A DNA stretch of 64,000 nucleotides from Excoecaria cochinchinensis (Eukaryota > Streptophyta > Magnoliopsida > Malpighiales > Euphorbiaceae): assembly GCA_947683425.1 (NCBI GenBank), contig CANTUQ010000043.1, positions 11,890,501-11,954,500 of the forward strand. The letters are read 5' to 3'. This document shows, piece by piece, positions 46,000 to 56,809 of this stretch. The stretch's first letter is position 1; each line of letters begins with the position of its first letter. A program made the position numbers and the translations under genes. The notes below the pieces were generated by a model. The model saw only the letters and a list, made by a program, of their open reading frames with translations. It searched no databases and was not told the DNA's origin.

Positions 46000-47509
46000 C
46001 TGAAAAAGAAAGTAAACACTTTGTTCAAAACATTCTTGGTTTCATTAAGTGCATACCACATCTATAACTAAATTGGAAGAATAATATCAAAACTCACCAA
46101 CACGTCACAACAGAATTTGCGAAATAAATATACTTTCTAGCTAATGATGATGCAAAAATTGAAAAATTAAGCATAAAGCAAATGTATAAACATATTGAAG
46201 TACAGAGTCTATGCACAAAATAGTAACTATTGGAAGATTGCACAAATTAGAATTTAACGAAATTGAAAATGAAAAGCACACGGTGTAAAAGAGAAATAAG
46301 CACAAGTAATCAATTCTTGAAGTGTACATGCCAAAATAAAATAAATGCAATTATTGGAGAATAACAGAGAAATGCAAAGTTTACTTAATCACTGCTTCAT
46401 TCACAGCAAAAATATGTAGGAAAAATTCAAAGTTGCATAAAAATGTAACAAATTGGCATCCAAAACAACTCATCCTAATCCCATCAAGTCGGGAACTAGC
46501 AAACATGCATTTGACTCAATTCAATCAGCATAATATAAATTGCATCTAAATTAAAAACTAAAGCAACAACAATATCATTAAAACAAAATAAATACCAAGC
46601 ACAATCTCAAGCAATTTGAATTTAACTTGCAAAATTTTCTTTCCATATTCATACACTGCATAATTGCCCCAATTATCTCAAAGCAATGCCAATTCAGAAT
46701 TTTTAAGTCCAAACTCCCCATTTCCAGCAGCTATATTTCAAGACAGAAACACAAGAAAATAACCCCTCTAACACAAAAATTGTTAAGCTCAAATTCAATT
46801 ATAACTTCACCTGGCAACTCCACACTGTCATAAGAGCAATTTAGCATAAACGTGTATATGAAATCAGGCTCAAAGTGTGAGTGCTCAGTATAACAAATAC
46901 TAAGATAAATTCCACAGTTAAAAGCTCCAAATCAGCAGTGAGTACACAACCTGATTTATGCAAAATAAATCTGAAATTATCCTTAACAAATCATATTGAC
47001 AGAGCTGGGCAAAATAAATTGATACACATGTTGCATTAATCACATGATCAGTCCATTAATTTACATGCATTTCTCATTCAGGCATTTCATCAAACAGTTG
47101 GTGAGCATGATTCTAACTAGATTTTTAAGCACAATCTTTTCAATCCTAATTACCCATTTTTGTTCACGTTGGCCCGAAGAAGGAACACACATCAAAATTC
47201 ACAATTAACACAACAAAATTTCCATTTAAGAATCAAACCCAGTCAATTAAAATGAGAAAATAAAAATGCGAAGAGTGAGGAAATTAAATACCTGGAAATG
47301 TTGAATTTAGCTACTGACTTAAGGAAATTGGAAGATAAATAACGGAAAAGAGAGAGAGAACTCTTAATTCTTTTAACCCAAAGAAATCTGGAATTTATTG
47401 CATAAATTGGGAAGAAAATCAGAATCGGAACAAGAAAGGAAAAATGCAGAAATGAGATGAAAAGAATTCCATTCAAGCTCTAAGAAAATGCATAAAACTA
47501 AAAATTACC
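46000..47509 (-). other. Predicted 5'UTR intron of the element D internal gene
   Basis: A CAG|GTAATT donor at 47509 and a ctttttcag acceptor ending at 46000, five bases before the ATG at 45994, define a 1510-bp AT-rich intron. The organisation copies the intron-before-ATG layout of the A/B/C sense ORF. No gene is visible within it. Confidence 0.6.
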
Positions 47510-47641
47510 TGAGATGCTTGGATTATCAGTGAAGATCAAAGAGGAATTGAGAGAAAAATTTTGATTTTTTAAGAACAGGGGGGAAAAAAGGAAAAGAAAA
47601 GAGAAAGGAAGAAGAAAGAGGGAGCACAGCGTGTTTAATGG

Positions 47642-47842
47642 GCTGTGCGAAAACGCACAGCTGTGCTTTTGAAATAAGCACAGCTGTGCTTTTCCCAGCG
47701 CTGCGTTTCGGCGTGCTTTTTAAATGAAAGCACAGCTGTGCTTTTGATTGAAGCACAGCCGTGCTTTACACTCAGCGTTTCGCACTGGCGTGTTTTAAAT
47801 GAAAGCACAGCTGTGCTTTTGTAGAAGCACAGCTGTGTCTTT
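47642..47842. promoter_or_regulatory. Internal CACAGCTGTG palindrome cluster upstream of the element D gene
   Basis: About seven copies of AGCACAGC(T/C)GTGCT-type palindromes occur in 200 bp, the same motif as in the D LTR. On the minus strand they lie just upstream of the predicted first exon of the internal gene (about 47510-47620). This suggests an internal promoter using the same sites as the LTR. Confidence 0.7.
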
Positions 47843-48039
47843 TGCACTATACCTGATGCTACTGCCCTGTTCCATTTTTTTTTTTCACTTCTTGCTCCTT
47901 TTGAATTTTTCTTCCTTCTCAACTGTTAATTTCCAAAACAATTAAACAAATCAAAACCAAATACACAAAATTAAATCCAACAAATTAAACATTAAAAATA
48001 ACAAATTAACATTCTAACACACTAAAAATTTAAGGAATA

Positions 48040-48215
48040 TTATTTTATAAAAATATATATAATAATTTTATTTTATTATTATTATTATTGTTATTTTTTT
48101 TTCTTTCTTTTTTTTTATTATTATTATTTTTTATTATTATTTATTTTTATTTTTATTTTTATTTATTTTTATTTTTATTTTTATTTTTATTTTTATTTTT
48201 TTTTTATTTTTTTAA
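48040..48215. repeat. AT microsatellite block in element D
   Basis: The block is a TTA trinucleotide run, T tracts and an ATTTTT hexamer run (about 48140-48200). It is non-coding, lying between the palindrome cluster and the first ORF of D. Confidence 0.85.
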
Positions 48216-48325
48216 GAAAAATAAAAATACAAATACAAACAACTAGTACTTAAAATTTAAAACATAAACACAGAAAAATGACAGAAAATTAAATAGGAAG
48301 GGTTAAGAAAAATAAAAGTTCTGGT

Positions 48326-49129
48326 TTATTGAGTCCCAGCTCGACTCATTTCACTCTCAGGTGGACGAGCTTGTGAACCAAATAATGGTCTTTCCGGTTT
48401 TTGCTCTTCATTTTCCCCCATCAGTAGGAGAAAATCATCGAAAGCTACCAAGGTGGGAAATTCCATGTCTTCGATGAAGTATGACTCCACCTTGGGTTCA
48501 CTGTAAATGAACTCCACCGGCTCTTCAGGCCTAAATAAATCCTTCAAATGGACTGAATTCAGTGTTTCCATTTGAGAATCATTCAACTCTTGCTCCTTTG
48601 GTGCACTATCCTGCACAGAAAAATTGAAATCAGTTTCCAAAAAAACACAAGATTTTTCTTCAACAATAATTGGCTCCTTTTCTTCTTCATGCAACCCATC
48701 CTCAAAAATTTCAATATTCTCATTAATCTCTATAGGTGCATGACTCAATTCACCACCATCTTTTTGATCACTCGGAGAGACAATTAAAATTTCTAACTTG
48801 GATTCCAAATTTTGGATCTCCAATGCTTGACTCTTTAATAAATCCCCTTGAGCCTTGATCCTTTCCTCTTGAAAGTTGATTGTAGCCTGCAACTCTCTCC
48901 TTTCTGCTTGGTATTCCCTCTCTCTACAATAATTGTAGTTTGAAAGACGTTCGATATGGAAAAAGTGATACTCTTGTGATACACATGAAGAGTGAGGATC
49001 TTCAAAAGACGGTGAATAGGTGACTGGTGAAGTTGAATACATTTGTCGTAACTCTTGCATCTCCCTCATCATATCATTCACTTGTTCTCGCAAAAGGAAC
49101 AACTCATAATCTTGATCACTATCTTGCAT
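48326..49129 (-). CDS. Element D first ORF: acidic coiled-coil protein of unknown function
   Basis: An open frame of 267 codons begins about 115 bp downstream of the primer site, in the usual gag position. Residues about 10-30 (LLREQVNDMMREM) and about 69-115 (EREYQAERREL to LESKLEIL) are strong heptad-like coiled coils. Residues 120-250 are very acidic. There is no gag core, no zinc knuckle and no protease or RT motif. It is free of stops, as expected for a young element. It could be a diverged gag-like or accessory protein; I do not recognise a family. Confidence 0.6.
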   Translation of the reverse strand: MQDSDQDYELFLLREQVNDMMREMQELRQMYSTSPVTYSPSFEDPHSSCVSQEYHFFHIERLSNYNYCREREYQAERRELQATINFQEERIKAQGDLLKSQALEIQNLESKLEILIVSPSDQKDGGELSHAPIEINENIEIFEDGLHEEEKEPIIVEEKSCVFLETDFNFSVQDSAPKEQELNDSQMETLNSVHLKDLFRPEEPVEFIYSEPKVESYFIEDMEFPTLVAFDDFLLLMGENEEQKPERPLFGSQARPPESEMSRAGTQ

Positions 49130-49244
49130 CCTTTTGAAAATGTCTCAAAATTTTCCTGCAAAAATAAACACCAAATTAAAATAAAAAGAAAAATAAAAAC
49201 CTCAAACTAATTCAACTAAAGATATAAAACAAACAACACCGTAT

Positions 49245-49262
49245 TCCCCGGCAACGGCGCCA
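49245..49262 (-). promoter_or_regulatory. Primer binding site of element D (tRNA-Asp type)
   Basis: The minus strand reads TGGCGCCGTTGCCGGGGA, six bases (AGTTTT) after the LTR end. This is the tRNA-Asp-type site typical of Athila and Tat elements. Confidence 0.9.
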
Positions 49263-49268
49263 AAAACT

Positions 49269-51213
49269 TGACGGGTCCTCGGCAAGTGTACCGAATCGAC
49301 AAGTAATAAAGTGGGGTATAGTTAGGACCCCGAGTTATCGTACCCAAGGGAAAAAGGATTGTTCAGTTAAATATCTATGGTTGAGTGAATTTGAGATGTC
49401 CCCGGTGTGATTGGTGGAGAAGATTAAACTAAACCAGAAAATAAATTAACAATTGAAAATAAAATTGTTCATCAAGAAATTATTCAAAGATGAAATTAAA
49501 TACTTGGGAAATTCTATCCTCATATATGTAACTAAAAATTGGTAAAATAATATAACATGAAATTCTGGATAACCTATCTAAACCCAAGCCTACCTTTCGG
49601 ATTCAGCTATTCTAATTAATGAACCTACCTTTCGGATTCAGCACATATATTAGCATTATCACATGTTTGTAAGTTCTAAGTCAGATAATCCTACCAGTTC
49701 GGATTCAGTTATCAAACTCATTTATCTTCCACCATTCTGAACCTATTAAAATAAACATTCACAGATTTAAATACCAATTCGGATTCATCAAACCAATGAA
49801 AGTTGATTAAAATAGAACAGAGCATATGTATGTATTTATGAACTGATTACAATCAAAGTTTATCCTGGTAGATCTCCCCTTAACTTGCATTCAATTCAGC
49901 AACAACAGATAATTTCATAGAAGATAAAACTGAACTATATGTATAATATGACCAATTCCTAGATCTAAGACAACCTACCATCCCGGATTTAGTTATCTAA
50001 AACCTATTTATTCCTCACAATTCTTAATCTAATAACATTAACACCCACAAACCAACCTACCATATCCATGGATTAAGCTGGAAAGATAAATATCAATATT
50101 AAAAGAACAGAGCATTTGCACAAACAATAATTTTCGGATTTAGCTCCAATCATCATTATAATTGCAAAACAATATATAACAAGAAGAATAAAAGAAAACA
50201 TGAAAATATTTATTAAATCCAAATTTCCAGAATAAACATATGATTCAAGAACTCCCAAGTATGAACAACTACCTTAACATCAAGAATATAAATATAAAAT
50301 ATGAAAAATTAAGTTTAGAATACACCCTTGATGAAAAGAGAAAATGGATCTTGAAGTTCTTGTTCATCCACCGTTGAATTTCCTTAAATCCCAAAATACA
50401 AAATTAAAATAAAAATAATCTAAATTAAATTGGAATAAAAGTGCAATTTGAAATGAAATCTAAGCTAAAACAAAGTTTTAAAAGAAGAATTAAAACATGG
50501 AAATTAAATAAAATATTGCTGGAATTTAATGGAAAATAAATCTAAGTCTCCCCTAAGGAGAAGAGAGAAAAATACAATTAAAACTAAACCTAAAAAAAAA
50601 CTACCAGCTCTCTTGTGGAATGCGGCGTTCTTTTCTTTTAATACTGGATAAAAGCACAGCTGTGCTTTGAGAAGCACAGCTGTGTTTTAGGCTAGGGCGT
50701 CGTGGTTCACAGCGTGGCACAGCTGTGCTTTACACGAAAGCACGGCTGTGCTTCTGGGCGTTAGTCGTGCGTCGTCGCTCCTCATCCGCGCGCGCCTCAT
50801 GCGTTACACGGCTGTGCTCTGCGAGGAAGCACGGCTGTGCTTCTGGGGGAGAGAGGCGATATTTGCGTCGTCAAGCTCCGTGCGCGCGCCTTCATTTGCG
50901 TGACACAGCTGTGCCTTGCACCTGCATAGCTGTGCAATCCGAAAGCACAGCTGTGCAATTCGAAAGCACGGCTGTGCAATAGGCAAATCTGCCTCTTTTT
51001 GCCTTAATTCTTCTAAATTCACCCCACAACCTCCAATTTAGCTCCGATTAATAATATAACACCTGAAAACATTCCAAACTTATTAAAAATTATAAAAATA
51101 CTATAAATTAATAAAAATACAAAAACTCATTAATTATTATTAAAATTAAATAAATAAAACATATAATTAGGCCAATAATTAATCTAAAATATTAATATAA
51201 TTGCAACTTATCA
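49269..51213 (-). repeat. 5' LTR of element D
   Basis: It is 1945 bp, the same length as the other LTR, and begins TGACGGG and ends TTATCA on +. I saw mismatches to the left LTR near 49535, 49918, 50857 and 50868 only. Confidence 0.93.
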
Positions 51214-52625
51214 AGGCTCATCTTCACCTGTATAAGCGCATACTGAGGATGCTGTTACAAAGCTTTTCGAGATGTGAGGGATCTTATCTGCCATCTTCTT
51301 CTTGCCGAAACCGCCTCTGTACCCCAGACCCTTCCGGTTCTTCTGACTTTGAGTGGTGATCGCAGTCTGCAGCCCCTGAGAGTTTCTACCCAAACCAGCC
51401 CCAGGGAGATAGTGCATCTTCTTCATCATGTTAACTACCGCTGGGTTATCCATTGGTCCGTGCTCTTCTCCTATCATTGACATGTGGAAGCCGCTGAAAG
51501 GCTGATTAGCAATTTCAAGAGCTGACACCTGATTCTCCCTGGCTGCCTTAATAGTCACCACCTCCCCTTCGTGTGGGAACTTTATCATTTGGTGCAGTGT
51601 GGATGGTACTCCTCCTAATCTGTGAAACCAAGGCCTCCCAAGCAGGGCTGAGAAATTAGCTGGGATGGGCAGCACCACGAACTCTACTTCTACCTCAATG
51701 GGTCCCGTCTTGACCAGGGTCTTGAATGTTCCCGAGGCTTGTCTTCTTGAATTATCATAGGCTGTAATCCTCAAATCTGATTCTCTGAGCATATCCTCAC
51801 TCAGTCCAAAAGCCTGAAGGGCTATCAGAGGGCAAACATTGATAGAAGATCCATCATCTACCATAACACAAGTGGTGTGCTTGTCGTTAATCTGCGCTTT
51901 GATGTACAGGGGTCGGTTATGATCGTGGCCCTCGACTGGCAGGTCAGCATCGGAAAAAACCAATCTCTCCCCCAATCCTCCTTTAACTAGACCCAAAAGC
52001 TCTGATGGGGAAATTGTGGTGGCAACAGTGGACTTGGTCAAAGTCTCTACCACTTTCTGCCTGTGAGAAGGGGACTGTCTTAATAGATCCCAGATGGATA
52101 TCTGAGCCGAGGTCTTTTTTAACTGCTTGACAATCTGGTTCTCCTTTGGCTCTTTTTCCGTCGATGGCTGCGCTGGTTCCGGTACCCTTGTAATCTCAGG
52201 GACCACTCTCCCACTTCTTATTACAGCTCCTACCTCTTCTTCATCCTCATCAGATCTCCACAAATCAGAGTTCATCTCTCCTTCCTCTTCGGCCTCTCCA
52301 CCTCTCTCACTGCTCGACCAACAATCAATGGTTGCCACTACTGCTCTTTCTTCTTTGTCCATAGAACAAACAACAGCAATACCCTTGCTCCCAAATAAAT
52401 CCTGCAGTACGTACCACTCTGGCAAGCTGGATCCAATCATAAAAACTGGTGGCGGTACGGCATTGTAACCAGGCTTCTTGTCCTCCCTCTTCTCAGGGTC
52501 GGAAATCTGCTTGTCATTAATCAAATCTTGAATAGAGTGCCTCAGCGCCTTGCACTTGTCTATTAGATGGCCTGTGTGCTGATTAAATGCACAGTATTCA
52601 TTGTCCTTGTGACCTGGCTTCCCTT
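51214..52625 (-). pseudogene. Gag C-terminal and protease region, element C (right of D)
   Basis: It contains the zinc-binding-like block CAFNQHTGHLIDKC, then PPPVFMIGSSLPEWYVLQDL (open, with Gln where A/B have TAA), the protease block VMVDDGSSINVCP and GAGLGRNSQG. The frame is open until the D insertion at the segment GEDEP, and resumes left of D at QWVNGRIVPG. Without D this would be a continuous protease-RT frame. Confidence 0.85.
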
Positions 52626-53931
52626 ACATCATAGTAGGCCTAGGAGCCAGGGGTTGCAACTTTCATTCCTTCATCAACCTTCTTAAGACCCGAGACAGTG
52701 GCCTTCCTAAGTTCAAAAACTTCCTCGGGGTAGTTGCGTCAGTAGCAGACACCTCAACTGTTCTTCTGGTGCTACCATTGGGACCGGTTGGTCTACTGGT
52801 TCCCTGACCGGTGTTAGTCCTTTTTGCAAAACTATCATTGCTAGCTTTTCGAGCCAAAGAACTCTCCTTCCGCTTCAATGGCTATGTCTTTCAGAGACTC
52901 CCAATCCTTCAACCCTTCCATCTTCAGACCATCCTTCAAATACGGGCTTGCATTCTTGATAAACAAACGGATCTGGTCTTGGGTGTCTGGCTTTCTTCGC
53001 ATTTCCATTACCCTATTCCGCCAGCGGGTGAGATAATCGTAAAAAGATTCCCCGGCCTTCTGCTGGAGCAATTCAAGATCTTTAAGAGTCACCTCCATCC
53101 TGGTGTTGCAATCGTATTGCCTCAAAAACTCCTCTATGAGTCGATCCCAATCTTCCTTAGTTCGACGATCGAGGCTATGATACCAGTCGATAGCAGAGCC
53201 AGTCAGACTCAAGCAAAAGTACTCCACCTTCTGCCTCTTAAACAAAGTGGTGCCTTTCATGACCAGAGAATACTGCTTCACATGAGCAGTCGGGTCAGAC
53301 GTACCGTCAAATTTTAGCACATCAGGCATCTTGAAGTTTTAAGGAATCGAATCTTCTCCCTCCAGTTCTTTGTCCTCTTGATTCATCCCCTGACCTCTAC
53401 TCAGCATACGGGCCATGGCTTCAAACCTCTCTTCCATCTTTTTCAGAATGAACTCATCAGTCCGGGGTGCCTTCCCCCTCTCAGATGCAATACTCATTTT
53501 GTCATCTTCGTCATCCCTGTCATCATCTATCCTCAGCGCTGGTCTTTTTCTCTGACCTCCCAAAGCTACTGACCTCAGCTCTATTGGTGGCGGCCGAATA
53601 GGTTCTTCTTGCCTCTCAGCTCTTTCCTCTTCTCACTCATTCTGTCTCTCGGGAGGAGGAGGTGGTGGATTCTGCGGAGCATTCTGTTGTGCCAAAGCAG
53701 TTAGCATGTTCATCATTCTGCCCTCAAATTCCTCAAACCGTCGGCCCACTTCTTCTGCAATCATGGCCCTGGTGGCATCATTTCCCCTCGGTGAGTTTGC
53801 CATCTCAGATACGGTACAGCTGACTTCTGGCAAGATCTCTAGAAGGCCTTCTCTATCTAGCAGTTCAGATGCAGGAACTCGGATCAGCCGTCCGATAGGC
53901 GATCTAGTCCACCTGGGCAGATCTATGATGG
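52626..53931 (-). pseudogene. Gag, element C
   Basis: The gag core VEYFCLSLTGSAIDWYHSL and EEFLRQYDC are present, followed by LELLQQKAGESF (Gln where A has TAA and B TAG). Lesions: TGA near 53633, TAA replacing the Tyr of IPYNF at 53339-53341, a frameshift near 52845, and TAA at about 52626. The 3' splice-like CCCTGCAG before it (53932-53934) is conserved with A/B. Confidence 0.83.
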
Positions 53932-53934
53932 CTG

Positions 53935-54697
53935 CAGGGACAAGGCGTTAGATGTGATGCATGGAATGCAGATGCAATGCGTGGTCATGATATGCAACAC
54001 CCACAAAACACAAGCAAGTAGGTAGGTCCTTCCACCCTTATTTCTCCCACACACGTGGTCGTGCAGTCTCTTTCCTAGGCGGGATTAGCCCAAGGGTCAG
54101 CAGGGGACCCAGTGGATGCGCATGGTATACGGCAAAAAATCGGCAGCATGACACTCCTATGCTAATGTACAAGCGAATGGATAATGATCATCATGTATTT
54201 GGACATTCCAAAAATTTCGACATGGCCCTGCCGGGGCATGAAAGCCTTTGGCTAGGTTACCGAGCAAGACATCTGGACTCGTCCAATACATAAGGATCCA
54301 TACAGCAAGCATGGAATTACGGTTCATATCACCTATGGAAAGTAGCTACGGCCATTACATGAGCTTTGGACAAGGGAGATGTTACTTTAGGGCTACCCAA
54401 GCATGATCCCTGCCGACAGGTCTAGCTCATCACGAGCATAACGACCGATCGGGTCATCATTTGATATACCGTTAGGTACGAAGCTTGGGCTGGTGATTAT
54501 CCTTAACACTTCCTCACATTGAGTGAACGTAGGGTTGTGCTTCAGGAATGCACCGAGGCTAAAAAGGGACCAATCTAGCATATTCTAAGGCTCTAATGGG
54601 ATGCAAATGCAAATGAGAGAAAGAGAATTTATGAATTAAACTTTAATCATAAATGTTAAATGAGGTATTTTCAAATCGAAGTCTCGAACCAAAAGTT
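53935..54697 (-). other. 5' leader of element C
   Basis: This is the non-coding counterpart of 9540-10302, diverged by several percent. No gene is visible. Confidence 0.55.
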
Positions 54698-54715
54698 TCC
54701 CTAGTGGAGTCGCCA
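54698..54715 (-). promoter_or_regulatory. Primer binding site of element C
   Basis: The minus strand reads TGGCGACTCCACTAGGGA, one mismatch from the A/B site, one base from the LTR end. Confidence 0.7.
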
Positions 54716-54716
54716 C

Positions 54717-56809
54717 TGTGACGCGTGCCGGACCCTGCGGCCGCCCCTCTGACCGCCCGCTTGAGGGTGATCGGGCAATTGAGGATCCGTTGGCAACTTG
54801 CAATGAATTGCGAGTGCGTCTATTTTGGGCAACAAGGAGGTTTCATGGAGTCGCCACCCAATAAAACATTGGGAAAGTTTCTCTCGCCTCGGAGAGCCTA
54901 AGACTACGCTTAGTATCCATTTTGGGCCAACCAAAGGGGTCTTGGAGGGTAAACCTCTTACCCTAAGGAGCCTAGGATTAACGTCAAAGTCTCGTGACAC
55001 AAGAGGTGTCTTGGAGGTCATAATTCCAATGAGTGATCGGATAGACCTCTTGCCTCTTTGAGCCCAAAGACCAGAGCTGGGTTCGGGACTTCTCATCTAT
55101 TTCTACCTTGATTATTTTATAATTAAATTTTAATATTCGTTAATTCGCTCTCTCTCCACACGATGCAATTGGATCAAAGCGCATTTATTCACATTCGAAA
55201 AGTGGTAAATGTACAAATAATGAAAGCGATAAATTACAATAACACAAGGAGCGGAATATAACTCCCTTTTATAAATGTGCGATACATACACGAATCGGGG
55301 CATTGCTTATTTTGAGGACTTTGGTCCTCGCATGCATCATTATTTAAATGGGTATTTTTATTGTGATGATTTTTATTGGATAAAGAATAGGACATTGGGT
55401 CCTTGATTTTATGAAGAGTTCAGTTTATTAAATATAAAACGTTTGGCCGATTTTTACGTTAGCAAGAAATACAACCATTTTGTCATATATAGGAGGAACA
55501 ATAAACAAATACATGAAGTACAAAAGAGAGGAGGATAGGAAACTAAACCAGACGAACTTTTCGAATGTGTGAGAACTCCCTCGGGCTCTAACCAATCCAA
55601 GAAGCAAAAACATATTCTCACAAAACAAGTCAAAGGGATGTTAAAATACTGAAGAAAAGTTATAAATAAACATAAAAATTTGAATGAACAAAAAAGGGGG
55701 AAAAAAGATTTGAAAATGTGGGACAGAACCCACCAACAGGCTATGCTGGATGACCAATGGGCGTCGTTTAGGGTGACCCATACGGCCCGTCCCTCACTCG
55801 AAGGAAGCCGTCTGTGGGGGGTGACCGACGGGTTATGCTAAAAGGTGACCGACGGGCTTCGGTCACAACAGATGACCCGTCGGTCACCTCTGTCCTAGAA
55901 AACAGAAGTTTTCCCAAAATCAAAAAGCAAGTTTTACAAAAAAACTCAAGAAAAATAATAGCAAGAAATGAAAATAAAGGCAAAAGCAAGTATAATATTG
56001 AAAATAAAGCTAAAATAAGGACAGAAAAGGGTCCAGAATATTTACCCTCAGAATAACATTTTTGGTTGGATTCCTTATTGTTGTATGGCTTCCCGCACGC
56101 TCCACGAGAAAACAAGATAAAAATCAAGAATGAGGAAAATAGGTTGTTTCCTTCTTGATATTCTTTGAAAACCGAATTTTTGGAATCAAAACCTTATGAA
56201 AACCAATTAAATTTAGCTCCTTTTAATGGTTTGATTCTTGAATCAATTAAATCTTTTAGAAACGTGTTTATTAGAAGAGAGAGAAAACACACACGAATTT
56301 TGGCAGAGTTTCCCCTTTAAAAATTTTTCCAACCCCCTCTATGAGAAATTCAAAGCTTTTATAAGCTAGGCACGATCGACGGGCGTCTGTGGTGGCGACG
56401 GGGGTCAGAAGAATCCTACTGACACAAGGATTTGTTCGACGGCCCTGCCACTTTGACCGACGGGCGTCGAAAGAATCCTATTGACACAAGGATTCATCCA
56501 ACGGCCCTGCCAATTTGGCCGACGGGCGTCGAAAGAATCCTTCTGACACAAGGATTCATCCGACTGGCCGACCTCCGACCGACGGGTTTGCCGCTTACCG
56601 ATGGGCTGGCCGTTTCTTGAGAAAAACATGCTTTTTGGACTTTAAAAACTCCCCGTTTTCCCCCTTCTGCCTACAAAAGGTAAAAAGACTCGTTTCTCGT
56701 GGAACATGGGACTAAAGCCTCCAAATCCAAACCGTTTATACAGGCTCGGATATCGATTTTATCACAGGGTAATCTCTGATCCGGACCGCTCCGGGACACG
56801 GTGCTCACA
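54717..56809 (-). repeat. 5' LTR of element C
   Basis: The LTR is 2093 bp, TGTGACGCGTGCC to GGTGCTCACA. TATAAAAG is on minus at 56363-56356 with the 62-bp array and CGACGGGC motifs upstream. Its outer (right) flank GGTTA is element E coding sequence. Confidence 0.9.

Larger units (their letters stand above)
40322..51213 (-). mobile_element. Element D: young non-autonomous Athila-like LTR retrotransposon
   Basis: Two 1945-bp LTRs (40322-42266 and 49269-51213) flank a 7.0-kb internal region. A 5-bp target duplication AGGCT is at 40317-40321 and 51214-51218. The primer site matches tRNA-Asp, as is usual for Athila/Tat. The internal region has no gag core, protease, RT or integrase that I can find. 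It has only a coiled-coil acidic ORF next to the primer site and a spliced plant-transposon-protein-like ORF. LTRs differ at about four positions by eye (about 0.2 percent), so insertion is very recent. It must be moved by proteins from another element. Confidence 0.93.
28989..56809 (-). mobile_element. Tat/Ogre-like retrotransposon C, interrupted by element D
   Basis: This is a relative of A/B, about 85-90 percent identical in coding parts by eye, on the minus strand: 5' LTR 54717-56809, primer site, gag, protease (split by D at 40322-51213), RT, RNase H, archaeal-type RNase H, integrase, aORF, promoter, sense ORF, tandem repeat and truncated 3' LTR 28989-30509. Unlike A/B it retains the RNase H interval. 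Its LTRs differ by a few percent, so it is older than A/B and D. It has many stops and some frameshifts, but its aORF is intact. It sits against element E in opposite orientation. Confidence 0.9.

Noticed and set aside
40322..51213. C and D regions as two separate retrotransposons with two protease genes
   Set aside because: The exact AGGCT duplication and the continuation of the C frame across D show one element split by an insertion.
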